From the NCBI GenBank assembly GCA_036278635.1, contig DASUKQ010000082.1:1-21207 (forward strand): 21,207 nucleotides of DNA, written 5' to 3'. The notes under the pieces are model-generated. The model searched no databases. It saw nothing but the letters and a program-made list of their open reading frames with translations, and was not told the DNA's origin. Both the position numbers and the translations under genes were made by a program. This stretch comes from 66-474 sp036278635. GTDB lineage: Bacteria; Pseudomonadota; Gammaproteobacteria; Xanthomonadales; Rhodanobacteraceae. Below, piece after piece: positions 1 through 8,340 of this stretch; positions within the stretch are counted from its first letter, which is position 1, and the number at the start of each line of letters is the position of its first letter.

Positions 1-706
1 CGATGAACGCGACCACCGGCTTGGTGACGTTTTCCTCGATGAACTCGGCCGCCTCTTCCTCGGCGCTGCCGCCGATCTCGCCGACCATGATGATGCCTTC
101 GGTCTGCGCGTCGTCCTGGAACAGCTTCAGGCAGTCGATGAAGTTGAGGCCGTTGATCGGGTCGCCGCCGATGCCGATCACGGTGGACTGGCCGAGGCCG
201 ACATTGGTGGTCTGGAACACGGCCTCGTAGGTCAGCGTGCCCGAGCGCGACACGATCGCGACCTTGCCGGGCTTGTGGATGTGGCCAGGCATGATGCCGA
301 TCTTTCACTCGCCAGGGGTGATGATGCCGGGGCAGTTGGGGCCGATCAGCACGGTATCGGGGTAGTCCTTCAGCACGTTCTTGACGCGCAGCATGTCCAG
401 CACCGGAATGCCCTCGGTGATCGCGACGATCACCTTGATCCCGGCGGCGGCCGCTTCCAGGATCGCGTCGGCCGCGAACGGCGGCGGCACGAAGATCACC
501 GAAGCGTCGGCGCCGGTATCGTCCACGGCATCGCGCACGGTATTGAAAACCGGCAGGCCGATGTGTTCGCTGCCGCCCTTGCCCGGCGTGACGCCGCCGA
601 CCAGTTTGGTGCCGTATTCCAGCGCCTGTTCGGAATGGAAGGTGCCCTGGTGGCCGGTGAAGCCCTGGCAGATGACCTTGGTGTTCTTGTTGACCAACAC
701 GCTCAT
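1..706 (-). CDS. sucD: Succinate-CoA ligase alpha subunit, interrupted by an in-frame TGA; 3' end outside the window
   Basis: This is the alpha subunit of succinyl-CoA synthetase (TCA cycle), which binds CoA and carries the phosphohistidine. Residues 1-133 give the CoA-binding domain, starting MSVLVNKNTKVICQGFTG and including GGVTPGKGG and GPNCPGIITPGE. Codon 134 is TGA (305-307) where homologues read GECKIGI. Beyond it the same frame stays open to the window edge and still reads as SucD (KIGIMPGHIHKPGK, then SRSGTLTYEA). About 235 of roughly 290 codons are inside the window; the catalytic His region is outside. The start ATG has an AAGGA ribosome site about 6 bases upstream. sucC lies upstream on the same strand, separated by a REP-like repeat. 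The TGA could be a sequencing error, a true nonsense mutation, a split gene or recoding. Identity is certain; whether the protein is intact is open. Confidence 0.93.
305..307 (-). other. In-frame TGA at a conserved Cys codon of sucD
   Basis: The codon reads TGA where E. coli and human homologues carry cysteine (GECKIGI), a single-base difference from TGC. The downstream frame is open and conserved. An in-frame ATG lies 12 bases after the TGA (290-292), close to the junction between the CoA-binding and second domains. TGA is an ordinary stop elsewhere in the window, for example at the end of gcvR, so the genetic code is standard. Confidence 0.9.
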
Positions 707-728
707 GTTCGTTCCTTATCTTCACAGC

Positions 729-805
729 GTAGGAGCCTGCGTGCAGGCGACCATGGAGCTCTATGCCATGGATGGCGCCACAGTCGCGACCACGGTCGCT
801 CCTAC
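729..805. repeat. REP-like palindrome pair (family R, copy 1) in the sucC-sucD spacer
   Basis: The unit begins GTAGGAGCCTGCGTGCAGG and ends GGTCGCTCCTAC, so its ends are inverted copies of GTAGGAGC. Each half carries its own small hairpin (GCCTGC/GCAGGC and GCGACC/GGTCGC). The GTAG head is typical of REP sequences linked to RAYT transposases in Stenotrophomonas and Pseudomonas. It fills most of the 95-base spacer, and its TAG triplet at 802-804 is the stop codon of sucC. A similar unit lies at 17518-17578. Confidence 0.85.
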
Positions 806-1968
806 GCAGCCTTGGCTGCGGCGACCGCTTTCTGCGCGGCGTCGTTCAAATCGTCCGCCGGCGTGATCTTGAGACCGGAGTTGCGCAGCAACTCGCGGCC
901 CTTCTCGACGTTGGTGCCTTCGAGGCGCACCACCACCGGAATCTTCAGGCCCACTTCCTTGACCGCCGCGATGATGCCCTCGGCAATCAGGTCGCAACGC
1001 ACGATGCCGCCGAAGATGTTGACCAGGATGCAGCGCACCTTGTCCGAGGACAGGATCAGCTTGAACGCCGCGGTGACGCGCTCGGTGGTCGCGCCGCCGC
1101 CAACGTCGAGAAAGTTGGCGGGTTCGCCGCCGGCCAGCTTGATCACGTCCATGGTCGCCATCGCCAGGCCGGCGCCGTTGACCATGCAACCGATCGAACC
1201 GTCCATCGTGACGTAGTTGAGGTGGTCGGCCGCCGCTTCGGCCTCGGCCGGATCTTCCTGCGACACGTCGCGCATCGCCGCCAGCTCCGGATGCCGGAAC
1301 TCGGCGTTGTCGTCGGAATTGACCTTGCCGTCCAGCGCCATCAGGTCGCCGGATTTCACGATCGCGAGCGGATTCAGTTCGATCAGTGACAGGTCCTTCG
1401 CGTTGAACAGCCTGTACATGCCCAGCATGATCTTCGAAAGCTGGTTGACCTGCTTGGCGGTGAGGCCCAGCGCGAATCCGAGCTCGCGGCATTGATAGGG
1501 TTGCAAGCCTTCGGTGAAGTTCACCGTGACGGTATGGATGTCTTCCGGCGTTTCACGCGCGACCTGTTCGATGTCCACCCCACCGCGCGCCGAGGCAATG
1601 AAGGTGACCGCCTTCTCGCCGCGGTCGACCAGGGTCGAGAGATACAACTCCTTGGCGATGTCGCTGGCTTCGGTAACCAGTACCAGGTTCACCGGCAACG
1701 CGCGGCCGCCGGACTGGTAGGTTTCCATTTTCTTGCCGAGCATCCCGCTCGCGGCGGCCTTCACCTCGTCCGGCGACTTGCAGAACTTGACGCCGCCCGC
1801 CTTGCCGCGGCCACCGGCGTGGATCTGCGCCTTGACCATCCATTGCTCGCCGCCCAGCGCGCGCGCCATCTCGACCGCTTCGGCCGGCGTCGACGCTACC
1901 TTGCCCGGCGGCACCGCGATGCCGAATTCGGCGAACAATTGCTTGGCCTGATATTCGTGGAAATTCAT
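802..1968 (-). CDS. sucC: Succinate-CoA ligase (ADP-forming) beta subunit
   Basis: This is the nucleotide-binding beta subunit, which pairs with SucD to convert succinyl-CoA and ADP plus phosphate to succinate, CoA and ATP in the cytoplasm. The 388-residue length matches the family. The ATP-grasp part starts MNFHEYQAKQLFAEFGI and includes VKAQIHAGGRGKAGGVKF; LIELNPLAI and DGKVNSDDNAEFRH follow. The C-terminal ligase-CoA domain includes the NFLDVGGGA and NIFGGIVRCDLIAEGI segments. The ATG is preceded by GAGG at about 8 bases. sucD is downstream on the same strand, giving the usual sucC-sucD order. The stop codon TAG is contributed by the adjoining REP-like repeat, so the last residues may have shifted slightly. 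No frameshift is seen. Confidence 0.97.
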   Translation of the reverse strand: MNFHEYQAKQLFAEFGIAVPPGKVASTPAEAVEMARALGGEQWMVKAQIHAGGRGKAGGVKFCKSPDEVKAAASGMLGKKMETYQSGGRALPVNLVLVTEASDIAKELYLSTLVDRGEKAVTFIASARGGVDIEQVARETPEDIHTVTVNFTEGLQPYQCRELGFALGLTAKQVNQLSKIMLGMYRLFNAKDLSLIELNPLAIVKSGDLMALDGKVNSDDNAEFRHPELAAMRDVSQEDPAEAEAAADHLNYVTMDGSIGCMVNGAGLAMATMDVIKLAGGEPANFLDVGGGATTERVTAAFKLILSSDKVRCILVNIFGGIVRCDLIAEGIIAAVKEVGLKIPVVVRLEGTNVEKGRELLRNSGLKITPADDLNDAAQKAVAAAKAA

Positions 1969-2107
1969 GGATGAGCCTCGTGATTCCGGAAAATGCCGGC
2001 GGCGGCAAGCGCCGTCGTCACGTGCCGCGGGCAGGGCTCACGCAGGCACGACAGCCGCCTATTGTTGCGGGAGACGGCTTGCGTGTCCAATCCCCGTGTG
2101 TGTATTC

Positions 2108-2247
2108 GTGCGATCGTCCATGATCGCGGCGTCGCCGAAGCATCTGTCGAAAGTCAGCCGCTTCGACGATGAAACCCCGGAACGGCCATCAAGCCGCCAT
2201 CCATGGCCGAGAGCTCCGTGGCCTGACTTTTCACAACAGCCGCTTCG
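2108..2247 (+). repeat. Interspersed repeat family E, copy 1 (subtype A)
   Basis: The 140-base copy begins GTGCGATCGTCCATGATCGC, in which GCGATC and GATCGC can pair. It then has a variable middle, a block GCCATCAAGCCGCCATCC, GAGCTCCGTGGCC, and ends GACTTTTCACAACAGCCGC. It closely matches the 139-base copy at 12527-12665. It occupies about half of the 288-base sucC-lspA spacer and ends about 10 bases before the lspA stop codon. The remaining part (1969-2107) should hold the sucC promoter; I see only a weak TTGGAC / AACAAT pair there on the minus strand. Confidence 0.8.
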
Positions 2248-2256
2248 TATGGGATT

Positions 2257-2751
2257 TCACGGCTGGCTGGTTTGCTTCCCGAACAACCCGAACACGATGA
2301 GCAGTACCGCGCCGATGGTGATCGCCGAATCTGCGAGGTTGAAGGTCGGGTAGGCCCAGGTGCGCCAATAGACCTGGATGAAGTCGGTGACGTGGCCATG
2401 CACGACCCGGTCGATCAGGTTGCCGAGCGCACCGCCAATGATCAGCGCGACCGGCAGCGCGGTGCGCCAGTCGCCGCGCCGCGTGCGCGCCAGCCACACG
2501 ATCAGGCCGATGCTGACCACCACTGCGAGGATGCCGAACAACCACGTCTGCCAGCCGCCGCCGTCCGCGAGGAAGCTGAAGGCGGCACCGCGATTGAACG
2601 CCAATGTCCAGTTGAGGAAATGCGGGATTACCGTGTGCGGCATGTAAGGCACCAGCGTGCCCAACACGATCGCCTTGGTGAGCTGGTCGAGCACGATCAC
2701 CAGGCCGGACACGACCAGCCAGACCAATGCATTGGGTTTGGGAACGCTCAA
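2257..2751 (-). CDS. lspA: Lipoprotein signal peptidase (signal peptidase II)
   Basis: This is the inner-membrane aspartic protease that removes the signal peptide from prolipoproteins after diacylglyceryl transfer. The protein has 164 residues with four hydrophobic segments (about 10-28, 62-70, 78-95 and 138-158), as in the family. The catalytic aspartates are in GGALGNLIDR and NLADSAI, and the conserved LDQLTK and FNRGAAFSFL motifs are present. The start appears to be TTG at 2749-2751, with AGGA about 7 bases upstream; no ATG fits the conserved N-terminus. In many gammaproteobacteria lspA directly follows ileS, but here about 5.6 kb and four other genes separate them. A predicted SGNH hydrolase lies upstream on the same strand. 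Confidence 0.95.
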   Translation of the reverse strand: MSVPKPNALVWLVVSGLVIVLDQLTKAIVLGTLVPYMPHTVIPHFLNWTLAFNRGAAFSFLADGGGWQTWLFGILAVVVSIGLIVWLARTRRGDWRTALPVALIIGGALGNLIDRVVHGHVTDFIQVYWRTWAYPTFNLADSAITIGAVLLIVFGLFGKQTSQP

Positions 2752-2823
2752 GACGGATTTCCTGGCGGCGGTCGCGGCACCCCGCGACCCGATGCAGCGC
2801 GCATGATAGCGGGACAGCGCGTG

Positions 2824-3435
2824 CTAACCGACACCAAGCGCATGACGCGCGAACGGCAAAATCGCATCGACCCAGCACGTGTACTGTCGCGTCGAAGGAT
2901 GCAGGCCGTCCGCCGCCAGCCACTCGCGCGTTCCGGGCGCACGCGAAATCGCGGTCACATCGACCCAGCGTGCGCCGGCGCTTGCAGTTGCCGCGCGCGC
3001 CGAGGCGTTGAAAGCGTCGATCCCGTGCGCGGTCCGTGTCGCGTCCCGCCCTTCCGCGCGCGCGAACGGCGTGACGCCCCAATCCGGGATCGACACCACG
3101 ACGACGCGCGAGGGGTCGCCGCCAGCCAGAGCGATCGCACGTTGAAGCAACATCCGAACCTGGACGCGATATTCGTCCAGCGGCGACCCGCGATACTGGT
3201 TGTTGACGCCGATCGAGAGCGTCACCAGCGCATACGGCGGTGCAAGTCCTGCCGTATCCATCGCCGCCGACAATTCGCCGGTGGTCCAGCCGGTGGTCGC
3301 GATGATGTGCGGTCCGCCAACATCGATGCCTTCGCCCTGCAGGCGTGCCGCCAGTTGGGCCGGCCAGCTCGCTTCGCGCGGCACGCCCTCGCCGAAGGTG
3401 TAGGAGTCGCCCAATGCAAGAAACTTCGCAGGCAT
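2824..3435 (-). CDS. SGNH/GDSL-family hydrolase
   Basis: This is a 203-residue single-domain esterase-like protein with no visible signal peptide. The SGNH blocks are present: nucleophile Ser in ALGDSYTFGEG (about residue 10), the block II Gly in TTGWTTGE, block III in SIGVNNQYRG (Asn in place of the more usual Asp of GxND), and the Asp/His pair in DGLHPS near residue 183. The family hydrolyses esters, thioesters or acetyl groups on lipids or sugars; the substrate cannot be read from sequence. It lies 72 bases upstream of lspA on the same strand and could be cotranscribed. It is divergent from rsgA. Confidence 0.88.
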   Translation of the reverse strand: MPAKFLALGDSYTFGEGVPREASWPAQLAARLQGEGIDVGGPHIIATTGWTTGELSAAMDTAGLAPPYALVTLSIGVNNQYRGSPLDEYRVQVRMLLQRAIALAGGDPSRVVVVSIPDWGVTPFARAEGRDATRTAHGIDAFNASARAATASAGARWVDVTAISRAPGTREWLAADGLHPSTRQYTCWVDAILPFARHALGVG

Positions 3436-3638
3436 GGGTCAGGCCGCGCCCGTGCCGACGCCCCATGCCGGGGCGCCGCAGGGCGTGTGCCCCACAACGG
3501 CAACCCACAAGCCGGGATGAATGACGGAGATGCGGCGGGCTGCAAACGATCGCATGATCGGGCATGCTAACGGGACGCGGCGCCCTGAAATACCCATCGA
3601 CCCCATCCTTCGATCCCCGAAACCGGCGATTTCCCGCC

Positions 3639-4700
3639 ATGGCAACCGTTTCCTCGCAATCGGTATCGGCGCTGCAGCGCATCGGATGGCGCGGCGAACT
3701 TCCGGCAATCGCCGGCCCGGGCCGTCTGGCCCGCGTCTCGGCCCAGCACCGAGCCGGCTATGAAGTCCACGACGGCGTACACACCTTCAACGCACAACCG
3801 GCGCCGAAATTCCTGAAGCGCAATCTGGATCCCGCCGAACGTCCCGCGGTCGGCGATTTCGTCGTGGTCGAACCGGGCGCGCCACCGCATATCGTGGAAG
3901 TGCTGCCACGCCGCAGCGTGCTCGCGCGCGCCGCCGCCGGCGAGCGCTACGCACGCCAGATCATCGCCGCCAACATCGACATCGTGCTGGTGTTGACCGG
4001 ACTCGATGATGACTTCAACGCGGCGCGTATCGAACGTTACCTGGCGTTGATCGAGGATTCCGGCGCGCACGCCGCGGTGATCCTGACCAAGCTCGACAAG
4101 GTTGATCAGGCCGATGCCGACGAGGCCGTCGCGACGCTGCGCAAGCGCCTGCCCGCGGACACCCCGATCCACGCCATCAACGGCAAGAGCGCCGCAAGCA
4201 TCGCGGCGCTGGCGCCGCATCTCGGGCCGGGTACCACCGCGGCGCTGGTCGGATCCTCCGGTGCCGGCAAATCCACCCTCACCAACACCCTGCTCGGCGA
4301 AGCGCGCATGGCCACCGCCGCGACCCGTGCCGGCGACGACCACGGTCGCCACACCACCACCCACCGCGCCCTGTTGCCGCTGCCCGGCGGCGCCTGCCTG
4401 ATCGACACCCCCGGCATGCGTGAGCTGAAGCTGACCGGCGACGAAGACCTCGAACTGTTCGCCGACATCGACGATTTGACCGGCCAATGCCGTTTTGCCG
4501 ACTGCAGCCACGGCAACGAACCGGGCTGCGCGGTGCGCGATGCGCTGGACAATGGCGAGCTGGACCCGGAACGCTGGCGGCATTACCGGAAGCTGCACGA
4601 GGAACGCGAGCTGCAGGCCGCGAGGTTCGAAGACCGGACGCGAAGTTCGCATGAACCCATCCGCGCGCACCGCCGTCGCGATCGCGACGAGCGCGAATAG
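3639..4700 (+). CDS. rsgA: Ribosome small-subunit-dependent GTPase A
   Basis: This is a circularly permuted GTPase that acts in late 30S subunit maturation. An N-terminal OB-fold precedes the GTPase domain. The permuted motif order is visible: TKLDKVD (G4), then GSSGAGKST (G1, residues 205-213), then DTPGMRE (G3). The C-terminal zinc-binding part follows (CRFADCSHGNEPGCAV). I chose the ATG at 3639 (MATVSSQSVSAL), giving 353 residues, close to family length. The frame is open back to an ATG at 3564 that would add 25 poorly conserved residues; neither start has a clear ribosome site. The gene converges on the Sel1-repeat gene, whose reading frame runs antisense through its 3' part. Confidence 0.94.
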   Translation: MATVSSQSVSALQRIGWRGELPAIAGPGRLARVSAQHRAGYEVHDGVHTFNAQPAPKFLKRNLDPAERPAVGDFVVVEPGAPPHIVEVLPRRSVLARAAAGERYARQIIAANIDIVLVLTGLDDDFNAARIERYLALIEDSGAHAAVILTKLDKVDQADADEAVATLRKRLPADTPIHAINGKSAASIAALAPHLGPGTTAALVGSSGAGKSTLTNTLLGEARMATAATRAGDDHGRHTTTHRALLPLPGGACLIDTPGMRELKLTGDEDLELFADIDDLTGQCRFADCSHGNEPGCAVRDALDNGELDPERWRHYRKLHEERELQAARFEDRTRSSHEPIRAHRRRDRDERE

Positions 4701-6063
4701 TCGGCGACGGTCTGCAGTACCCGACGCTACGGTTTCCCCCCTGCCGGGGCGCGTCTCCGCCCGCATGACGGTGCTGCGGCAGCGGCTGCCCCACTTTCCA
4801 GGCCGACACCAGGCGCCGTACCTCCTCGCGTTGCGCGTTGGACAAGTCCGGGATCAACCTCGCCGAAGGTTGATAAACCGAATGGGGTCCGTCGCCAATC
4901 GGCTGGCCGGACAGTTCGAACAACGTGACGGCGATCACCGGGTCGCGCGGCACGCCGATTCCGACGGCATACATGTCGGCGAGTTTTTCCAGTGCCGCCG
5001 GATTCGCCTGTTCGGCCGATTTTCGCAACCAACGGATTCCCTCGGCCAGGTCGTGCTGGTGCACCAGCGTGCTCCCGAGCCGCAATTGGGCAATGGCGTT
5101 GCCCGCCGCGGCCAGCTTGCGCAGACAGGCACGGCCGACCGGGCCGAAATCCTCGAGTTGCATGATGGCATTGAAGGCGGTGGCACCGTGGCCCCACCCG
5201 GCCGCCCGGCACTTCCAGTTTGCAGCGGCGGACAGATCTGCCGAGACGCCCTTGCCCGCGCGGTACATGATCGACAACCAGTCGGCCGCGTCGGTGTTGC
5301 CCTGCGCATCGGCACGCCGCAGCCATTGCAGCGCCTGCGGGTAATCCCTGTGGACTCCGTCACCACTCTCGTACAGGAAACCCAGCAGCCACTGGGCATG
5401 GGCAACGCCCTGTCGGGCGGGCCCGCGCATCCAGCGCGCCGCCGACGCAAGCTCGTTCGCCGCGTAGTACAGATCCGCCAGTTTCATCTGGTACAGGGGA
5501 TTGCCCGAGGCGGCAGCCTTGCGCAACCAGTAGGCTGCCTGCTCGCGCACGGAAAAACCGCTTCCGGGCTCGGCCTGGATCATCAGTCCCAGATTGAATT
5601 GTGCCTCGGGCAGACCCTGCCGGGCCGCCTTGAAATACCACTGCTCGGCCTGGTCGCGGTTGCGCTGCAGGCCCCAGCCGTGCTGATACATGCGACCCAA
5701 CTGGTATTCGGCTTTGGCAAGACCCTGACCGGCGGCCTGGCGAAACCAGCCCGCCGCAACATGGTCATCGCGCGCCACTTCCAGGCCACCGTGGTAGATC
5801 AGGCCGAGGTAATACTGGCTCCACGCGTCGCCGTGGCGCGCATGGGGAGCAAATTCGCGCAGCGCAGACCGGTAGCGCTCGGTGCGGAAGTCGTCGACGC
5901 CAGCCGCGAACTCGGGCTCGAATCTCGCCGACAGCCGGGTCGCCCGGACGCTCGGATCAAGGTGCACGACCAGGGGAGAGGTATCGCGCGTATCGCGCGT
6001 CTGCGCATGGACCAACACGGGTACAACTGCCAACCAGGCGACCGACAACAGGTTACGCAACAT
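4279..6063 (-). CDS. Secreted Sel1-repeat (TPR-like) protein with a suspect C-terminal extension
   Basis: The start MLRNLLSVAWLAVVPVLVHAQ is a signal peptide, and AGGAGG lies about 6 bases before the ATG, which fixes the start. About eight Sel1-like repeats span residues 60-400, with units such as YYLGLIYHGG, YQLGRMYQHGWG, WLLGFLYESGDG and LADMYAVGIGV. Such solenoids bind proteins in the envelope; the partner is unknown. The recognisable protein ends near residue 428 (SAWKVGQPL). The open frame then continues as Arg-rich low-complexity sequence for about 165 residues, the last 140 antisense to rsgA. A six-base C run at 4736-4741 is suspicious: one more base there would give a TAG stop at 4727-4729 and a product of about 445 residues that does not overlap rsgA. 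The N-terminal identity is solid; the 3' end is doubtful. Confidence 0.8.
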   Translation of the reverse strand: MLRNLLSVAWLAVVPVLVHAQTRDTRDTSPLVVHLDPSVRATRLSARFEPEFAAGVDDFRTERYRSALREFAPHARHGDAWSQYYLGLIYHGGLEVARDDHVAAGWFRQAAGQGLAKAEYQLGRMYQHGWGLQRNRDQAEQWYFKAARQGLPEAQFNLGLMIQAEPGSGFSVREQAAYWLRKAAASGNPLYQMKLADLYYAANELASAARWMRGPARQGVAHAQWLLGFLYESGDGVHRDYPQALQWLRRADAQGNTDAADWLSIMYRAGKGVSADLSAAANWKCRAAGWGHGATAFNAIMQLEDFGPVGRACLRKLAAAGNAIAQLRLGSTLVHQHDLAEGIRWLRKSAEQANPAALEKLADMYAVGIGVPRDPVIAVTLFELSGQPIGDGPHSVYQPSARLIPDLSNAQREEVRRLVSAWKVGQPLPQHRHAGGDAPRQGGNRSVGYCRPSPTIRARRDRDGGARGWVHANFASGLRTSRPAARVPRAASGNAASVPGPARHCPAHRAPRSPVRCRGCSRQNGIGRSNRRCRRTVRGLRRRSASAHACRGCRSGRRRRAAATGRGGWWCGDRGRRRHGSRRWPCALRRAGCW

Positions 6064-6290
6064 GCTTCCTCCTCGATCAGCGTGATGATGGCGCGCCTGC
6101 CGTGCCCGCGAGCATGACGCCGCGATCGGGGCGATCCCGATGGTTGGAACCGGGCATTGCGACAATGCCTGGCGAATCCGCGCACGCCAGATGCGAAGCG
6201 GACGCGAGCGCCGCCCGACCGTCGCTGCGGCTCGCCTGCGCCGGGGCTGCCCTCCAAGGCCGCGGCATCCGCGAGGCAATGCCTCGACAA

Positions 6291-8261
6291 TCAGTCAACA
6301 GCCGACCCGATGTTCGCGTCGAGGAACGCGTCCACCTTCCCGAACAATTCGGCGATGTTCTTCTCGTCGTAGAAGCCGTGCCATTCGTTGGCCTTGTACA
6401 GCCATTCGTGCTGGATGCCGCGTTTCAGCAGGGCCGCATGCAACTCCTCGCCCTGCACCGGCGGCACGCGGGTGTCGCGCCCGCCCACGATCAGCATCAC
6501 CCTGGCCTTCAGGTTGTCGAGCTGGTAGATGGGCGAATGCTGCGCCAGCACCGTCATGTCGGTGCCGAGGACGCGCTTGAGGTAATCCTCGCCGTAAAGG
6601 TTTTGCGGGATGTCGCCGCGGGTGTACATCAGCCGCAGGTTGTAAACGCCGACGTAGCCGATCGCACACCGGTACAGGTCGGGCTGCTTGACCGCGCCTT
6701 CGAGCGCCGCGTAGCCGCCATAGCTGCCGCCGTAGATGCAGATGCGGTTCTTGTCGGCGATGCCCTGCGCGATCGCCCAGCGCGTGGCGTCGGTGACGTC
6801 GTCCTGCATCGCGCCGCCCCACTGTTTCCAGCCGGCCTTGATGAAGTCGTGTCCGTAGCCACCCGAGCCACGGTAATTGACCTGCAGCACGGCGTACCCG
6901 CGCGTCGCCATCGCCTGCACGTACGGATCGTATTCCCACCAGTCGCGGATGCCGTAGGGCCCTCCGTGCACGAACACCACCATCGGCAGGTTCCTGGCGT
7001 TCTCCTTGCCGGGCGGATAAGTGACATAGCCCTGTTCGCTGAGCCCGTCGCGGGTGGTAAAGGTGAACGGCGTCGCGCGGCCGAGTTGGTTGGGGTCGAT
7101 CCACGCCGCACGTTGCAGCAGCGGAGTGAACTTGTTGGAGGCGCGGTCGTAAAGGAAAAACGTACCCGGATCGACGTCGGCTTCGACCAGCGCGATCGCC
7201 TTGCTGCCGTCATCGGTTCCGGACACGAAATGCACATCCTCGCCGGGGTATTGCTGCATCAATTCGATCAGCGCTTTCACGCCCGGCGCCTGGTTGTCGA
7301 ATACCGAAATCGCGGGGCGCCCGTCGGTGAACTCCACACCGATCACCGAATCTTCCGCCAACCCCTGCGCCAGCGCCGTCACCTCGACGTGCGGATTGCT
7401 CCACACGTTCACCAGCTTCCGCGTGACGGGATCGAACCTGCACACGCCGAAGCCCGGCGAACCCGGGCACGTGAACCACACGGTCCGGTCATCGGCACTG
7501 AACGCGATGGGCCAGTCGCGATCGTCGCTGGCCTGCTTCAGCAATTCCCAGTCGCCGCCGTCGGCCGGACGCATGTAGATCACGCGATTGCCCGAGAGAT
7601 CGTTGCCCATCGCGAACCGCACGTGGCCGTGATGGTCGGCGAGGAAATCGGCTTCGCGCATCGGGGCGCCGGTGACGCGCACCTTGTTGCCGTTGCGGAC
7701 GTCCAGCTTGTAAACCTCGGTGAGCGCGCCGGCGGACCCGGCCGCCGACCATTGGGCAACCACGATCAACACGTGGTCCGGGTCGCCGTCGATCCGCGAG
7801 AGAAACGTCGCGCTGCCGCGTTCCGGCGTCACGCGCTGGATGTGCGTGCCCGCTTGCATGCCGCCGGCGCGGTACCCGTACAACATCGTCGGGCTGCCGC
7901 CGTCCGCCTCGACGCTGAACAACTCGCCGGTCGCGATCGGCGCGTCCCAGCCGCCCTGGTGCTCGGCCTCGCTGTAGACCACGTATTGTGGCGACGCCCA
8001 CCAGAAGTCCATGACGTCGTCGCCCTGGCGCGGCTGGACGTTGATACCCTTCTTCGTGACCAGGTTGATCAGCGAAAGAACCGTCTGGCCATTGGCAAGC
8101 ACCACCGTCGCGGCGATATGCGTGCCATCCGGCGAGATCTTCACCATCCTGTACTGCGCGTGACGCGCAAGGTCGGTGAATGAAACCGGTGTGGCCGCCA
8201 TGGCTGCCACGGCCAATCCGCACAACAACACTCCCACCGCGCAACGGAGTCCCCGCTTCAT
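6291..8261 (-). CDS. Secreted S9-family (prolyl oligopeptidase-like) serine peptidase
   Basis: The protein has 656 residues. MKRGLRCAVGVLLCGLAVAA is a signal peptide ending near AMA, so export to the periplasm or beyond is expected. Residues about 30-390 form the beta-propeller-like region (SPDGTHIAA and related blades). The C-terminal alpha/beta hydrolase begins near residue 400 with VVFVHGGPYGIRDWW. The catalytic triad is visible: Ser513 in GGSYGGY, Asp596 in VGGRDTRVPP and His628 in NEWHGF. The family cleaves short peptides, often after proline or as dipeptidyl or acylaminoacyl peptidases; the exact specificity is not determined here. It lies 79 bases downstream of ileS on the same strand and upstream of the Sel1 gene. 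A palindrome with arms CGAGGC/GCCTCG sits immediately after the stop, without a T run. Confidence 0.94.
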   Translation of the reverse strand: MKRGLRCAVGVLLCGLAVAAMAATPVSFTDLARHAQYRMVKISPDGTHIAATVVLANGQTVLSLINLVTKKGINVQPRQGDDVMDFWWASPQYVVYSEAEHQGGWDAPIATGELFSVEADGGSPTMLYGYRAGGMQAGTHIQRVTPERGSATFLSRIDGDPDHVLIVVAQWSAAGSAGALTEVYKLDVRNGNKVRVTGAPMREADFLADHHGHVRFAMGNDLSGNRVIYMRPADGGDWELLKQASDDRDWPIAFSADDRTVWFTCPGSPGFGVCRFDPVTRKLVNVWSNPHVEVTALAQGLAEDSVIGVEFTDGRPAISVFDNQAPGVKALIELMQQYPGEDVHFVSGTDDGSKAIALVEADVDPGTFFLYDRASNKFTPLLQRAAWIDPNQLGRATPFTFTTRDGLSEQGYVTYPPGKENARNLPMVVFVHGGPYGIRDWWEYDPYVQAMATRGYAVLQVNYRGSGGYGHDFIKAGWKQWGGAMQDDVTDATRWAIAQGIADKNRICIYGGSYGGYAALEGAVKQPDLYRCAIGYVGVYNLRLMYTRGDIPQNLYGEDYLKRVLGTDMTVLAQHSPIYQLDNLKARVMLIVGGRDTRVPPVQGEELHAALLKRGIQHEWLYKANEWHGFYDEKNIAELFGKVDAFLDANIGSAVD

Positions 8262-8340
8262 CTCGTACCCCCGGCTTCTGGTTTCCCCATCCGGCGCGAT
8301 CTGCCGCCGCGGCCGGTCCCGCCCCGATACTAAACCACAT

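Noticed and set aside
308..308. Selenocysteine readthrough signal next to the sucD TGA
   Set aside because: The only nearby hairpin (GGCA, loop TCA, TGCC) is 3-4 base pairs long and is explained by the conserved GIMPG coding sequence. No sel genes are visible, so I keep recoding only as a possibility.
2231..3682. 483-codon Arg-rich frame on the minus strand
   Set aside because: It is a shifted frame over lspA and the SGNH gene with no protein-family features.
4495..6117. 540-codon open frame on the plus strand
   Set aside because: It lies opposite the Sel1-repeat gene, which has a signal peptide, a strong ribosome site and clear repeats.
6153..6169. Hairpin with arms GGCATTG/CAATGCC as a terminator
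   Set aside because: It has no T run on either strand and lies upstream of the Sel1 gene start, so a terminator role is not supported.
6102..8183. 693-codon open frame on the plus strand
   Set aside because: It is the antisense shadow of the S9 peptidase, whose triad and signal peptide are clear.
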